DNA of 64,000 nt from contig BTRK01000004.1 in the NCBI GenBank assembly GCA_036245805.1, forward strand, positions 10,540,001 through 10,604,000. Reading direction: 5' to 3'. The position numbers and the translations under genes are program-made. The notes below the pieces were generated by a model. That model was not told the DNA's origin, did no database searches, and saw only the letters and a program-made list of their open reading frames with translations. This DNA comes from Pristionchus mayeri (taxonomy: Eukaryota > Nematoda > Chromadorea > Rhabditida > Neodiplogasteridae). Shown here piece by piece: positions 1 through 10,799 of the stretch. Positions within the stretch are counted from its first letter, which is position 1. The number at the start of each line of letters is the position of its first letter.

Positions 1-331
1 GCAGATTTTATCTCGGTGGTCCTGATAGTCTCCCAGCTCGACGAAACTCTCGTAATGGGCTGCGCGGTTCACCCTCCGTGAAATCAAACTCGCAAGGTCG
101 CAGGTTCGAGTCCCAGCGAAGTAAAAATTGTCTTTTGAAATTGGTGTTCATATATGTACTCATGCATTGTCTTATTTCTAGCGTTACCATGTCGGCAAAA
201 ATTTGCTTGCATTCACCGGGACTCGAACCTGCGACCTTGCGTGTTTGATTTCACGGAGGGTGAACCGCGCAGCCCATTACGAGAGTTTCGTCGAGCTGGG
301 AGACTATCAGGACCACCGAGATAAAATCTGC
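1..331. repeat. Inverted repeat with tRNA-like B boxes
   Basis: The first ~120 bases reappear as reverse complement at about 213-331, around a ~90-base spacer. Each arm carries a pol III B-box-like GGTTCGAGTCCC (103-114, and as reverse complement 218-229). No convincing A box or cloverleaf is seen, so this looks like a tRNA-derived SINE or foldback element rather than a tRNA gene. The left end may continue outside the window. Confidence 0.6.
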
Positions 332-334
332 AAA

Positions 335-1066
335 AATTATGGTGTGTACAGAATTTCAAGCTCTACAAACTGATAAAGTTTGGAGTGAAGCAAAAAGTGT
401 ATGTCATCACGGTAAATTAAAAACCTGTCTCCCATGCGTCTGCTGCAAGGGTCGCAAAAGTGAGAAATGATCAAAGTGAGCCAAAATGGTTAATTTGATC
501 ATAAACACACTTTGGTAAACAAAAACTACCATTTTTACACGTGGAAAACCCCAAATCCAACTACCTTCGTCTCACCTTTGCAGCAGTCTGCTGCAGCTGC
601 AGCACGTGATAAAAATCTAAAACTTCGGATTTTGTCTAAACTAGTCAAGTTCTAAATAGAAACATGAGAATCAAGATTTTCAAAAATTTGAATGTCAACT
701 GAAAACGCCGATTTGTCCCGATTCTCTCATGAGAGGCCTGATATGCAAATGTTGGGGAGCGCATACTGATTACAACGAAACAACTCCCAAGTCGCCGCTC
801 AAAATTGCAAGTGCACGGTGACGAGTTTACCAATTGTCGTTTTACCAATTGTCACCCCCCGAAAGGCTAAATTGGCCCTTGTACGATTTTCACCGAAATT
901 GCCCGCATAATATAGCTCCAATAGTTAACTAGCCCCTACTTTTGAAGGTACTCCCGATGCGAGAATTCCTAGCATGATGATAATTGCTTATGGTTGCATT
1001 CCAATATTTATTGTAGATCCAGTGAGTATTATTATTATTCATATGCTTGGTATATCTTTCTCTTAG
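335..1066. other. No gene recognised
   Basis: The stretch is AT-rich with only short chance reading frames. At 715-735 there is a short match (tctctcatgagaggc) to the terminal motif of the 27-28 kb palindromic element, probably a relic. Confidence 0.5.
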
Positions 1067-1666
1067 ATTGTTATGTACATCGGTCAGAAAATTTACGGAC
1101 ACCTTGATAAGTATAAGATACATATGAGTGAGCGGACTCGAGCTACTCATCGAGAAATTACGACGGTAAATTAATACATTTTAATTTTAAAATAAAATAT
1201 CTATTAACTTACGGAAATGTTTTTTTTCAGAGACTGATAATTTATGCTTGCCTTCCGGTCCTGTACTGGGCGGGAGTTGCTTGCTACTTAATAGGTTTGG
1301 CTGATATCACGACTATAGAAGTAGAATGATATTTCCGGGAAAATTCGGCATCAAGGATTCATATATTTTCGAGAACGGAATACACATGGTAAATCACAGA
1401 ATACATGTCGATTGCAGCAAAAACTCTAAAAATTCGGCTCATTATAGTTCAGTGAAGCGCTAGTTAGCATTTGTCCTCTCATCACCATCTACTTCGTCCA
1501 GCCATACCAAAGGTGATTTCCAGATGTTATTTCAATTTATATCCAACTAATATTTTTTTCGAAAATGAATCGTCTTTACAGAGCAGCTGCGCATTTAATC
1601 TTCAACCGCGCAAGAGTCTCACCAACAGCAATGTCATCTTTAAATGCGGAACAACATGGAAAATGA
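1067..1666 (+). pseudogene. SRD-like 7TM receptor fragment (TM5-TM7)
   Basis: Five exons matching the last exons of the receptor at 7948-14234 can be traced: 1067-1165 (second half of TM5 and loop 3, starting IVMYIGQKIYG), 1231-1294 (TM6, CLPVLYWAGVACYLI), 1339-1388 (KFGIKDSYIFENGIHM), 1448-1512 (TM7, PLITIYFVQPYQ) and 1582-1666 (tail with stop). Exon lengths and phases match the paralog exactly. TM1-TM4 are absent upstream. The acceptor of the 44-nt intron between the second and third exon reads ttccgg where the paralog has ttccag, so the AG is lost; without splicing, the frame stops at once. The SRD assignment rests on the TM6-TM7 pattern and is an inference; STR or SRH relatives are alternatives. 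Confidence 0.6.
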
Positions 1667-2005
1667 TGCATGCAAATGGATGATACCTCCAGTCTACGAA
1701 AGAATTGAACAGGAAAGATAACCCACCATTAGAGGAAAAGCTATAATTCCGAACCCTCGATTCCTTGAATTTCGGTGATTTCATAAATTTCGAAATTCCT
1801 TGAAGCTTTAAACGTACTTGGATTTTTTATGAAGAAAATATTAGTCTCAAGAACTTTGCAATCACGCGGTATTTGTCCGCTGTAGTTCCTTGGCAATGGG
1901 GATACCAGAGAATTATATTTATTAGAAGCGCTTTGAAAAAAAATGGTTTTTTTTTTCGAAAAAGGTAAGGAAATAAGCAAATAATGGAACATTCAGTTTG
2001 ATGTA

Positions 2006-5000
2006 TTAGGTTGGTGCCGAATTTTCGTTACAAAATCACGATTAAAGTTTTCGAGGAATATCTTGCTTCGGTCTTGAGCAATCCTAATGCGGTTTCTTTC
2101 GTGATATGAGTACTTGTGAGCTCTACATAGCGCGCATGGGATCGCACCTTATCAATCAATTATGCCGATCAAATAGCATGCCAAAGTCTAAGAGTTGCAA
2201 TTTCTTAGAAATTTTTCGTTTGATTACCACTCTTTGCTAACAATAATTGCACCGCTTCAACACCATTTTCGTGAAGTATGATGACTAGCTATTTGATTGT
2301 TGTGAGTAGAGTGCGGAAAGGAAGATGGCAGAGCGCGCGGTGAGGGGAAAATGAGAGGGAGAGAAATTCAAATCGGGAAATTCTTGCGCAAGAGCGGGGA
2401 CTCTTGCGCAAGTTCGCTCGGTGAAACTCCGTTTTTGAAGCTTTTCGTTCGTTCGTTTAAATGTAATTAATGATCCATTTGTACACCCATCTTAAATTAG
2501 TCTACCTGCTCAGCTTTGCATAGCTGAGGAGAGGAGTGGACGGTGTTTCTCTTCACCCCACCTTTTGTATTCCGTCATCCTTGCGTTTTATTCAATAGCT
2601 GGGTTTGCGTGTTGTCATCGGTGATGGACCGAGTTTTAACTCGTGTTTAGAAATTCTCGAAAAGGGACGTTTAGGAACCCTCAGTAATTTCGGAACCCTA
2701 CTATAATAATTCAGCTGACGCTTGAGATACTTACTGAATCTATTTCGGTGCCGTATTGGCATCGTCTTAGGTCTATCTCAATGACGTTTTGGAAAACGCA
2801 TAGGTTCAAGAAGGTACCATTTTGGAACCACCAGTTCCAAAATGGTACCTTCCAGATCAACTACCTTTGGAACCATCCTGGAAGCACTCATGTGATGTTA
2901 TAAAGACCACCACGGTTCGATCCGTTATCATTTCGGAACTTCCTAGGGATCATTCCAGTAACGTTTTGGGAATCCACCAGTCATCTATCAGGTACCATTT
3001 CAATACCGTCTTGGAACCGAAGAATGTTCTAAAAGGAAACTTGAATCCTAGTGGGTTCCAAAACCGCACATGTGTGGACATGGTTTCAAAAAATTTCTGA
3101 TTTATCAGGTTGTAACATAAGTTTTGTCGCGTCCAATCTCTTATGCATTTTAACCTCAGAAATTCTTCGAATTAATTTAATCTCAATTTCGTTATTCATC
3201 ATCAGTGAGGGCCTTCGTACTCTTTCTTACGCGCTTTACTTCAGTCCTGTCAAGGCAGTTGAGGAGGCACATTAGTCAGACAAAGTATACTGAGATAAGG
3301 ATTAGAAATCATTTTCACGCATCAGCTCTTCTTGAAAAGGATAAATTATGCCGATTTTGTGTGATTTGCGTAAAGTACTACATATGTGCATAATTTTGAA
3401 CCACTCACGGATAATGCCAACGAAAATCGTTCTAGAAATGTAGACGAGTTTGTATAATGTGGATGGTTGGTGACGGTCGCGAAAACTTTCGCAAGCCGAA
3501 TTTTCTTCTCAGTAGATATCCAGATCCAAATAGTGGTGGAATATAGTTCACCCAAAGTGGTCAGTATGCAGACAAAGTTTGGGGTAGATTGGGTTCTGTT
3601 GAGATAAGTGGCTCCATTCAGAACGATGGTATGTAAATTAAACTACTGAAATCGGCACTTTGTTCATATTCCTACCTCGCACACATGTTCAATATCTGCT
3701 TTGTTGTGTCCATCCGAACCATAAACCCTTCCCTTACTAGTATCTACTTGGGATAAGTTTGGAAATAAATAGCTTTTGAATGACAATCTTTAATTCGAAA
3801 CACCTAAACTTGCAAATTTTGGTAAAATTGTGCGCGAATTGAATTAATAAAAATTCAAATTTCCCACAAGTGGAGTTTTCTTTCTCTCACTTGTTTAATG
3901 ATAAATTATACCTCCATGAGTGGTAATTGAACGCACTTATGTTAGTCACTGTTGTTGCAATTCTGGATTCAGAAGAGTTGGTCAAGTTGGCTACGAATCA
4001 GCGGCTAACCTTACACTCAGTGAAGTATATCTTTGGTTCCGCTCAACATAGCACCATATCTGGCGTATATTTTGAAGGAGCATTGACGGGGTATATCACC
4101 ATGCTGTAGAAGTTTGGTTCATTATTCATCTCTGCGAAGTAGCACCCGATCAAACGAATTAATAAAATCTGCACCAAATTTAAATCAGTTCATATTAATA
4201 TTTTTCGCATAGCCAGCGTGCGCAGTTCAGCTCTACCCTATGGTTTGAATGTGCATGAACACCCCAAACATATACTAGGAGGTCAGGCATTGATAATGTT
4301 TGAGAAGTATCCTTCATGGAAATATTGTGAACCTCCGAAATGCGACAAAACTTATGTTACAACCTAATAACATCGAAGGGTTCCAAACCGAACCCTTGTA
4401 TTTTCCTAACGTAACCGGGTTAGATCCGAGTGGGTGCCAATACGGCTCCAAAATGGATCTATTGATATTCGAAAGCGTCACCTGAATTATTCTAGTAGGG
4501 TTCCACAACGCCACGCTTTGTAATGCATGCTGAGGACGTCCCAAAAGGCTTCAAGAATGACGGGGCGTAGTGAACATACTCCACGCAAAGACTGCTTGTG
4601 CATAAAAAGATGGCGAGAGCAAAGGTCGGAAAGAACATTGGAAATCGGTAAAAACCCATTAAACTCAATCCATTCCTCTCCCCCGTTATCCAAATCGGAG
4701 CAGATAGACTAATATGGGATGGGTATGTAAATGGGTCTCTAATTACGTTAACATCCGATCGAAAAGCGGCAAAAACTTAGTTTCACCGAGCCAAATCTTG
4801 CGCAAGAGTTCATCCCTTTGTCCCCTCCTCTTCCCTCATTTCCATTTCTCGCCGCTCGCGAGCGGCAGAGTCTTTCACTCTTCCTTTCTGCACTCTAGTT
4901 GTGAGTGATCAGCCACAGCCATGCAATCGGAAACATATTCACGTATCCCGGAATTGTGGGGTATTGCATCTGGCAGATTTTAATCATCTTCATAAGTTGT

Positions 5001-6155
5001 CTTTGCTGGAAGATCTTGGAGTCTCAAATTAAAGTATATTAGAAGTACCAATCATGAGGGTGCTACCATATAATATTGATGAAGATTCATCTATCCGTTC
5101 GGGAGAATTATGTGTTTGAACCTGACAATTGAATGGCAAGATCACCCTTTTTCGCTTAACCAATTACCCGTGAAAGCCCGAAACTACCATTTCACGTATT
5201 CAACGGAAACGTGCACCCTTACTCCTTAGTTCCTATGCAGAGCGGGAGCTGAATGGGATTCGTTTAGTTTTAGCGATTGTTTGTGTTCAAAACCCAAAAA
5301 CATGGAAATTTTGCCAATTTTCACTCATCGTTTTTCTGCGAAAAGACATTGGATCGATCTGGTAGAAACCAACCATAGTTATGCCCTAACAGTACCTCAA
5401 ATAATGCCAAAGTGGTATTTGATATATGAAAAGTATTCACAAGAAAATATACAAAAATATCTTGTAACGAAACTTTTGCACCAACCTGATACATATTTTT
5501 ATTTATGACACACACTGTCAACTTGAATTACAAATGCTGCGTTTTGGTGGACAGCAGAAGGAACATCGATGATAAATAGCAACAGCCATGCAATCGGAAA
5601 AATATTCACGTATCCCGGAATTGTGGGGTATTGCATCTGGCAGATTTTAATCATCTTCATAGGTTGTCTTTGCTGGAAGATCTTAGAGTCTCAAATTAAA
5701 GTATATTAGAAGTACCAATCATGAGGGTGCTACCATATAATATTGATGAAGATTCATCTTTCCGTTCGGGAGAATTATGTGTTTGAACCTGACATTTGAA
5801 TGGCAAAATTACCCTTTTTCGCTTAACCAATTACCCGTGAAAACCCGAAACTACCATTTCACGTGTTCAATGGAAACGTGCACCCTTACTCCTTAGTTCC
5901 TATGCAGAGCGGGAGCTGAATGGGATTCGTTTAGTTTTAGCGATTGTTTGTGTTCAAAACCCAAAAACATGGAAATTTTGCCAATTTTCACTCATCGTTT
6001 TTCTGCGAAAAGACATTGGATCGATCTGGTAGAAACCAACCATAGTTATGCCCTAACCGTACCTCAAATAATGCCAAAGTGGTATTTGATATATGAAAAG
6101 TATTCACAAGAAAATATACAAAATATCTTGTAACGAAACTTTTGCACCAACCTGA
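2006..6155. mobile_element. Composite palindromic mariner-type element
   Basis: The left end ttaggttggtgc (2006) follows a TA. The matching inverted end gcaccaacctga occurs at 5489 and again at 6155, each before TA. Internal blocks are mirrored: ~2300-2450 (rattled by cttgcgcaagag) with ~4770-4900, and ~2675-2770 with ~4430-4505. A second mariner-like element (3105-4367) sits near the centre, and the right end is tandemly duplicated. TTAGGTTG termini with TA target sites are typical of mariner elements. I see no transposase frame, so it is non-autonomous. Confidence 0.6.
3105..4367. mobile_element. Nested mariner-like element, no transposase
   Basis: Termini tcaggttgtaacataagttt and its complement before cctaa are inverted ~25-bp repeats flanked by TA on both sides (3103-3104, 4368-4369). 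The 1263-bp size equals a typical mariner, but no reading frame longer than ~75 codons is present and no transposase motif is seen, so it is a dead or non-autonomous copy. Confidence 0.65.
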
Positions 6156-6248
6156 TACATATTTTTTATTTATGACACACACTGTCAACTTGAATTACAA
6201 ATGCTGCGTTTTGGTGGACAGCAGAAGGAACATCGATGATAAATAGCA
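4915..6248. repeat. Tandem duplication of a 667-bp unit
   Basis: Unit 1 (4915-5581) and unit 2 (5582-6248) are nearly identical direct copies starting acagccatgcaatcgg and ending catcgatgataaatagca. Differences are single bases and one-base homopolymer changes. Each unit includes the right terminus of the mariner-type element. Confidence 0.85.
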
Positions 6249-6249
6249 T

Positions 6250-7610
6250 TCTTACACTCTAGTGATATGGATGTTTGAGTGTTCTACGCACTCTAGTCAC
6301 GCTGGTAGGAAATTTCGATCAGAAGCTACCATAAATTTCAATCAGAAGCTACCATAACACGTCATGTCAGGATCCATGACATGTCAGGTACCAGGTACCA
6401 TGTCAGGATACCCAGGTCCCATAACATGCAATCCCGGTCACATAAATGAGGAGAAACTCTCGTCCTGCGCTGCTCACTTCCTATGACTTCGAAATATTGT
6501 TGCACATTTTTTTTCAAAATTGAAAATGGTTTGTCGTTGCAATTACGTTATAAACCTGTTTCATATTTTCTATTTAATAAAGACAAGTATTTTATGTAAA
6601 CATCTCATCTCATTATATTATGAGATACTATCTGAGTAAGTGAACATATGCTTGGCAAAGTTGGAAAAATGGAATTCGCCCTAAATGTGCATATGTGTAG
6701 TACTCAGTGAGCACAGCTCGGGCATGGCATATTTAGTGCTCTGTGCGACGTGCTGAGAAGTACTCGGGACTCGAAAAAACGTAAATTTTCGAAATTTGTC
6801 ATTTCGCTATAGATCGGAACGAGTGTTACCTCAAAACATTCGGAATATTCATATGATTACATTTACCAAGTTTCATCCCTATCGGTTTTCAAATCTTTCT
6901 AAAATTCGGAAAATCGATTATTTTTAGTAAATTTTTATTACAGCTCTTTCAGGGACCGTCTTGAATTTTGATTCTTGTAGTACTAACTGACCACTAGCTG
7001 TTGGGAGAAATCAAGGAAAATATGGGGTACAATGCTCTATAGATGTCCTACACGCAGTACTCGATGAGAAAAATTGACCAGCATCATCATAATTTCGAAA
7101 TGCATCCACGCGCGCCAGCGCGCTGATGTTAAAGATAATCCTGAGATTACGGTAGTTATTTACCATTAGCGCGCTGGCGCGCGTGTATGCATTTCGAAAT
7201 TCTGCTGATGCTGGTCAACTCTCCTCATCGAGTACTGCGTGTAGGAGAACTCTAGAGCATTGTACCCCCGGTTTGGTATTGGTGTACGGTAGGTCTTGTG
7301 AATTATCATGAACTGACTTTATTCGACTTTACATTTTCAATTTTGAAAAAAAATGTGCAACAATATTTCGAAGTCATACGAAGTGAGCAGCGCAGGACGA
7401 GAGTTTCTCCTAATTTATGTGACCGGGATTGCATGTTATGGGACCTGGGTATCCTGACATGGTACCTGGTACCTGAGATGTCATGGATCCTGACATGACA
7501 TGTTATGATAGCTTCTGATTGAAATTTATGGGAGCTTCTGATCGAAATTTCCTACCAGCGTGACTAGAGTGCGTAGAACACTCAAACATCCATATCACTA
7601 GAGTGTAAGA
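6250..7610. mobile_element. Palindromic foldback element
   Basis: The arms tcttacactctagtgatatg (6250) and its complement (ending 7610) extend for roughly 290 bases on each side. An inner hairpin (about 7080-7200) carries cgcgcgccagcgcgc on both sides. No coding capacity is seen. The element lies just upstream of the SRD-like receptor. Confidence 0.8.
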
Positions 7611-8905
7611 GATGCAGATGCGCTTCTGCATCATGCGCTACCTAAGAATTGTCGAAAAAATTGCATGATTTTCATTCACACATTGAAATTTGAATTGAAA
7701 ACTTTGACAAAACCTTTCTAGACCCATTCATATTGGACACGGTTCGTATACAGTTATCTCTGGACCTGCGCAGCTGACTGGGTATGGCAAAAGAATATTA
7801 GTGAAACGCCGTAAAATCGACAACGGTGATTTGATAATCTCGTTTCACGCACTTTCTCACATTTTGTTTGTACTCATCTTATGATACTGCTGCCCGTTTC
7901 TGTGATTCTGACATTACGTAGCAGTTAATACAAATATATTTTCTAAGGTCTCGCGAACTTTTTGGATACTCAAGGCGATCATGATATTCGGCTGGCCGCA
8001 CTATACGTGGTTTCTGCTACCATTCTTCATTTTTCGGTTTTGAGAAGCGTGAAAGAGCACAGTAAACCAGTGGCTTCCAGATACTATGTGCTCGGCAGAG
8101 ATACACCTAAAGTGGGAACCATGTTACTATTGTCCATATTTCTGTCAATTCCGACGATCGTTATTATGGTAAGTCTCATTATTCGAGATGGAAAGTTTTC
8201 GATGATTCGTCAAAAGATCATAAACGCAATCATGATGAAAAATTATTCAGGTATTATACATGCAAAAAGAAGATGAAGAAGCGCGCGAGGCTATCCTTGC
8301 TAAAGGGCCGGATTACAATGTTAAGGATATGGTTCTAGGTAAGCGATTCCGATTCTTCCTGGGACAAAGGTTTTAATTTATTTAGTCGTGCTTTTGTTTT
8401 ATTTAACTGGAAAGCATCTCACAGGTATAATCTGACCTTGTAAATTGGTGCACTGAAATGCCCAACGTATTCAAGCTCCAAAAATAAACGGCTCTGTACG
8501 GGTAGATGGGCCCCATGGGTTAGGGGCCCTTCTTTTCGAAATTTCATGGGGCCCATCCACTCGAGCATTCCAGACATTTCACGATATTCCCTCCATTCCC
8601 AAGAATGGCGATTCTAGATCGATTTGCTCGTGAGAGGCGTGGTATACCTTTCTCTTAGATTGTTATCTACATCGGTCTGCAAATTTACGGTTACCTTGAT
8701 AAACACACGACTCATATGATTATGCGGACTCGAGCAACTCATCGAGAAATTACTACGGTAAATTAATGCATTGTATGCATAAATTACAATATCTCTTGAC
8801 TTATATTAATGTTGTTTTTCAGGGACTGATAATTCATGCTTGCCTTCCGGTCCTGTACTGGGCGGGAGTCGCATTATATTTGATAGGTTTGGCTGATATC
8901 ACGAC

Positions 8906-10427
8906 TAGGGATGTCAGAATCAAGAGGTTGGCGCAGAATGAAGAGGCCTTTTATTGCTCGTCATTTCCCCTCTTGATTCAAGAGGGTGCGGTGTGGGAGC
9001 TCTTGAATTAAGAGCTGATTTCACAAATTCTGATGTAACTAGAGAACGCGTAAACATTTTAACGTGAAACTTCGGGAATCATATGACATAAAGATGAGAC
9101 GGAATATAATCAATAAATTTGAAAATAATAATCATCCAAAGCCTATGGATCCTACCAAAACACAGGAGAAATGGATCAAATCTCTGGTATCTACACAAAG
9201 GGAAGCCTAGATTGTAAGTAGAACATCGTTAGTCAACAATATTATTTCATAAGGAAGGGGCTAAGAGTATGAAGAGACTACCTACTCCAGGGAGCTGGAG
9301 TTACCGTCCCCCCGTTAGAATGGGGAGATCAAGCCAGGACAGAGCGGAGGTGGTGGAGAGGAACAGAAAAGATCCATCAAGCTTTCATTCTTGATTGAGA
9401 GCCAAAGAAGGACTTGACAAATACACGAGGACCGCTCCTGATGGTTCAGACCAAGCCAGAGCGTCCTTTCCCAAACCTGCCTATTCTTTGGAATGAAGTG
9501 ACAGGGTTTACTGGGTACAAGGACACCCTAGCGAGGTATTAACCAAAGGGGAGGAGAAGAGATTCATTCCACGCCCATAGATGAATGTGACTGCAATAAC
9601 AAACATTACGAAGTGAACAATGCTGACGTAGACAAGCAAAAGACTCTCCTTCTCCACTTGTCCTTCCGCGAAATCGTTCAATGGTCACATCAGCATCGTT
9701 GGCAAGAGAGCAGCCCTGCCTTAAACATAACAGTGAAGATAAGTCGAAATGGACAAGAACTTAAATACCAAAGATATAATGACAAAACAACTAATCGAAT
9801 GGAACGTCAACATACCAACTACAGCTTCATGTGGGTTCTCCCTGGACTTGGGCGACTTACGGTCACGAAGGAAGATCGACGGAACGGGGGAGGAAGGCCG
9901 AAAGGTCATAGATCAATCACTCATGCGACAGTAACATCAAATCTCTAAGGAAAATGACGAAAAGACCACGACATACCTGATTCGACGCTTCTCGCTCTGT
10001 CTTGGCTTCTCCGGAGCCGTTCCACGAGAGAAGGGCGAGGGTAGATGGTTCGACAAGGCAGTCGGACAGGGGAGAAGTGAAAATACAAAAATTATCAACA
10101 AAATAGGGAGTAAATAGCAAAAACACACGACGAAGCACAAAGAAACGAGAGGAAGACTGCACGAGCCAGATATGGCTCGTCATCACTCCCCTGTCATGTA
10201 AATGACCCTTTGTCCGGTGGATATGCATCGGACCAACCATCGACTTGATCTCCATGCAAATCGGACTCGATTGGACTTTGTTCTGAGGTCGCTTCATTAA
10301 ACTCCCTTCCCCTCTTGATTCAAGAGGTCGCTGATCACCCCCCTCTTGAATTAAGAATGACGCCGGTCAGGCGACTGTGGGGAATGAAAATGAAGACTTG
10401 AAATAACCTCTTGCTTCGCCATCCCTA
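8906..10427. mobile_element. Non-autonomous hAT element
   Basis: The element starts tagggatgtcagaatcaagag and ends cttcgccatcccta, imperfect inverted termini. The 8-bp target duplication atcacgac is present on both sides (8898-8905 and 10428-10435), the hallmark length of hAT transposons. Subterminal copies of cctcttgattcaagagg occur near both ends. No transposase is recognised in the 1522 bp. Removing the element and one target copy gives exactly the 44-nt intron seen in the paralogous fragment at 1295-1338. Confidence 0.85.
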
Positions 10428-10799
10428 ATCACGACTATAGAAGTAGAATGATATTTCCAGGAAAATTCGGCATTAAGGGTTCATATCTTTTCGAGTACGG
10501 AATACACATGGTAGATCACAGAATACTTGTTAATCTGCGGTAAAAATATACAATCGCGCCTCATTTTAGTTCAGTGAAGCCCTAGTCAGTATTTGCCCTC
10601 TCATCACCATCTATTTCGTCCAGCCATATCGAAGGTGATTTTTAGTTCTCACAGTATACCAGAATTCAACATGCTACCAAACGGCGGAAACACCTTACGC
10701 TATCTAGGAAAGTAGGAAGTGACATGCTCGATTCGTCCTTTGCTTTGAAGCCATGATATGTAAATTACTCAATTACTAATATTAGAGCGAATCATTTAA

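Noticed and set aside
8906..8950. CRISPR-like or tandem repeats with cctcttgattcaagagg
   Set aside because: Only a few copies, located at both ends of a hAT element, which explains them as subterminal repeats.
9613..9948. 111-codon frame inside the hAT at 8906-10427 as a transposase
   Set aside because: No hAT dimerisation or catalytic motif, low complexity of charged residues, overlapping antisense frames of similar length.
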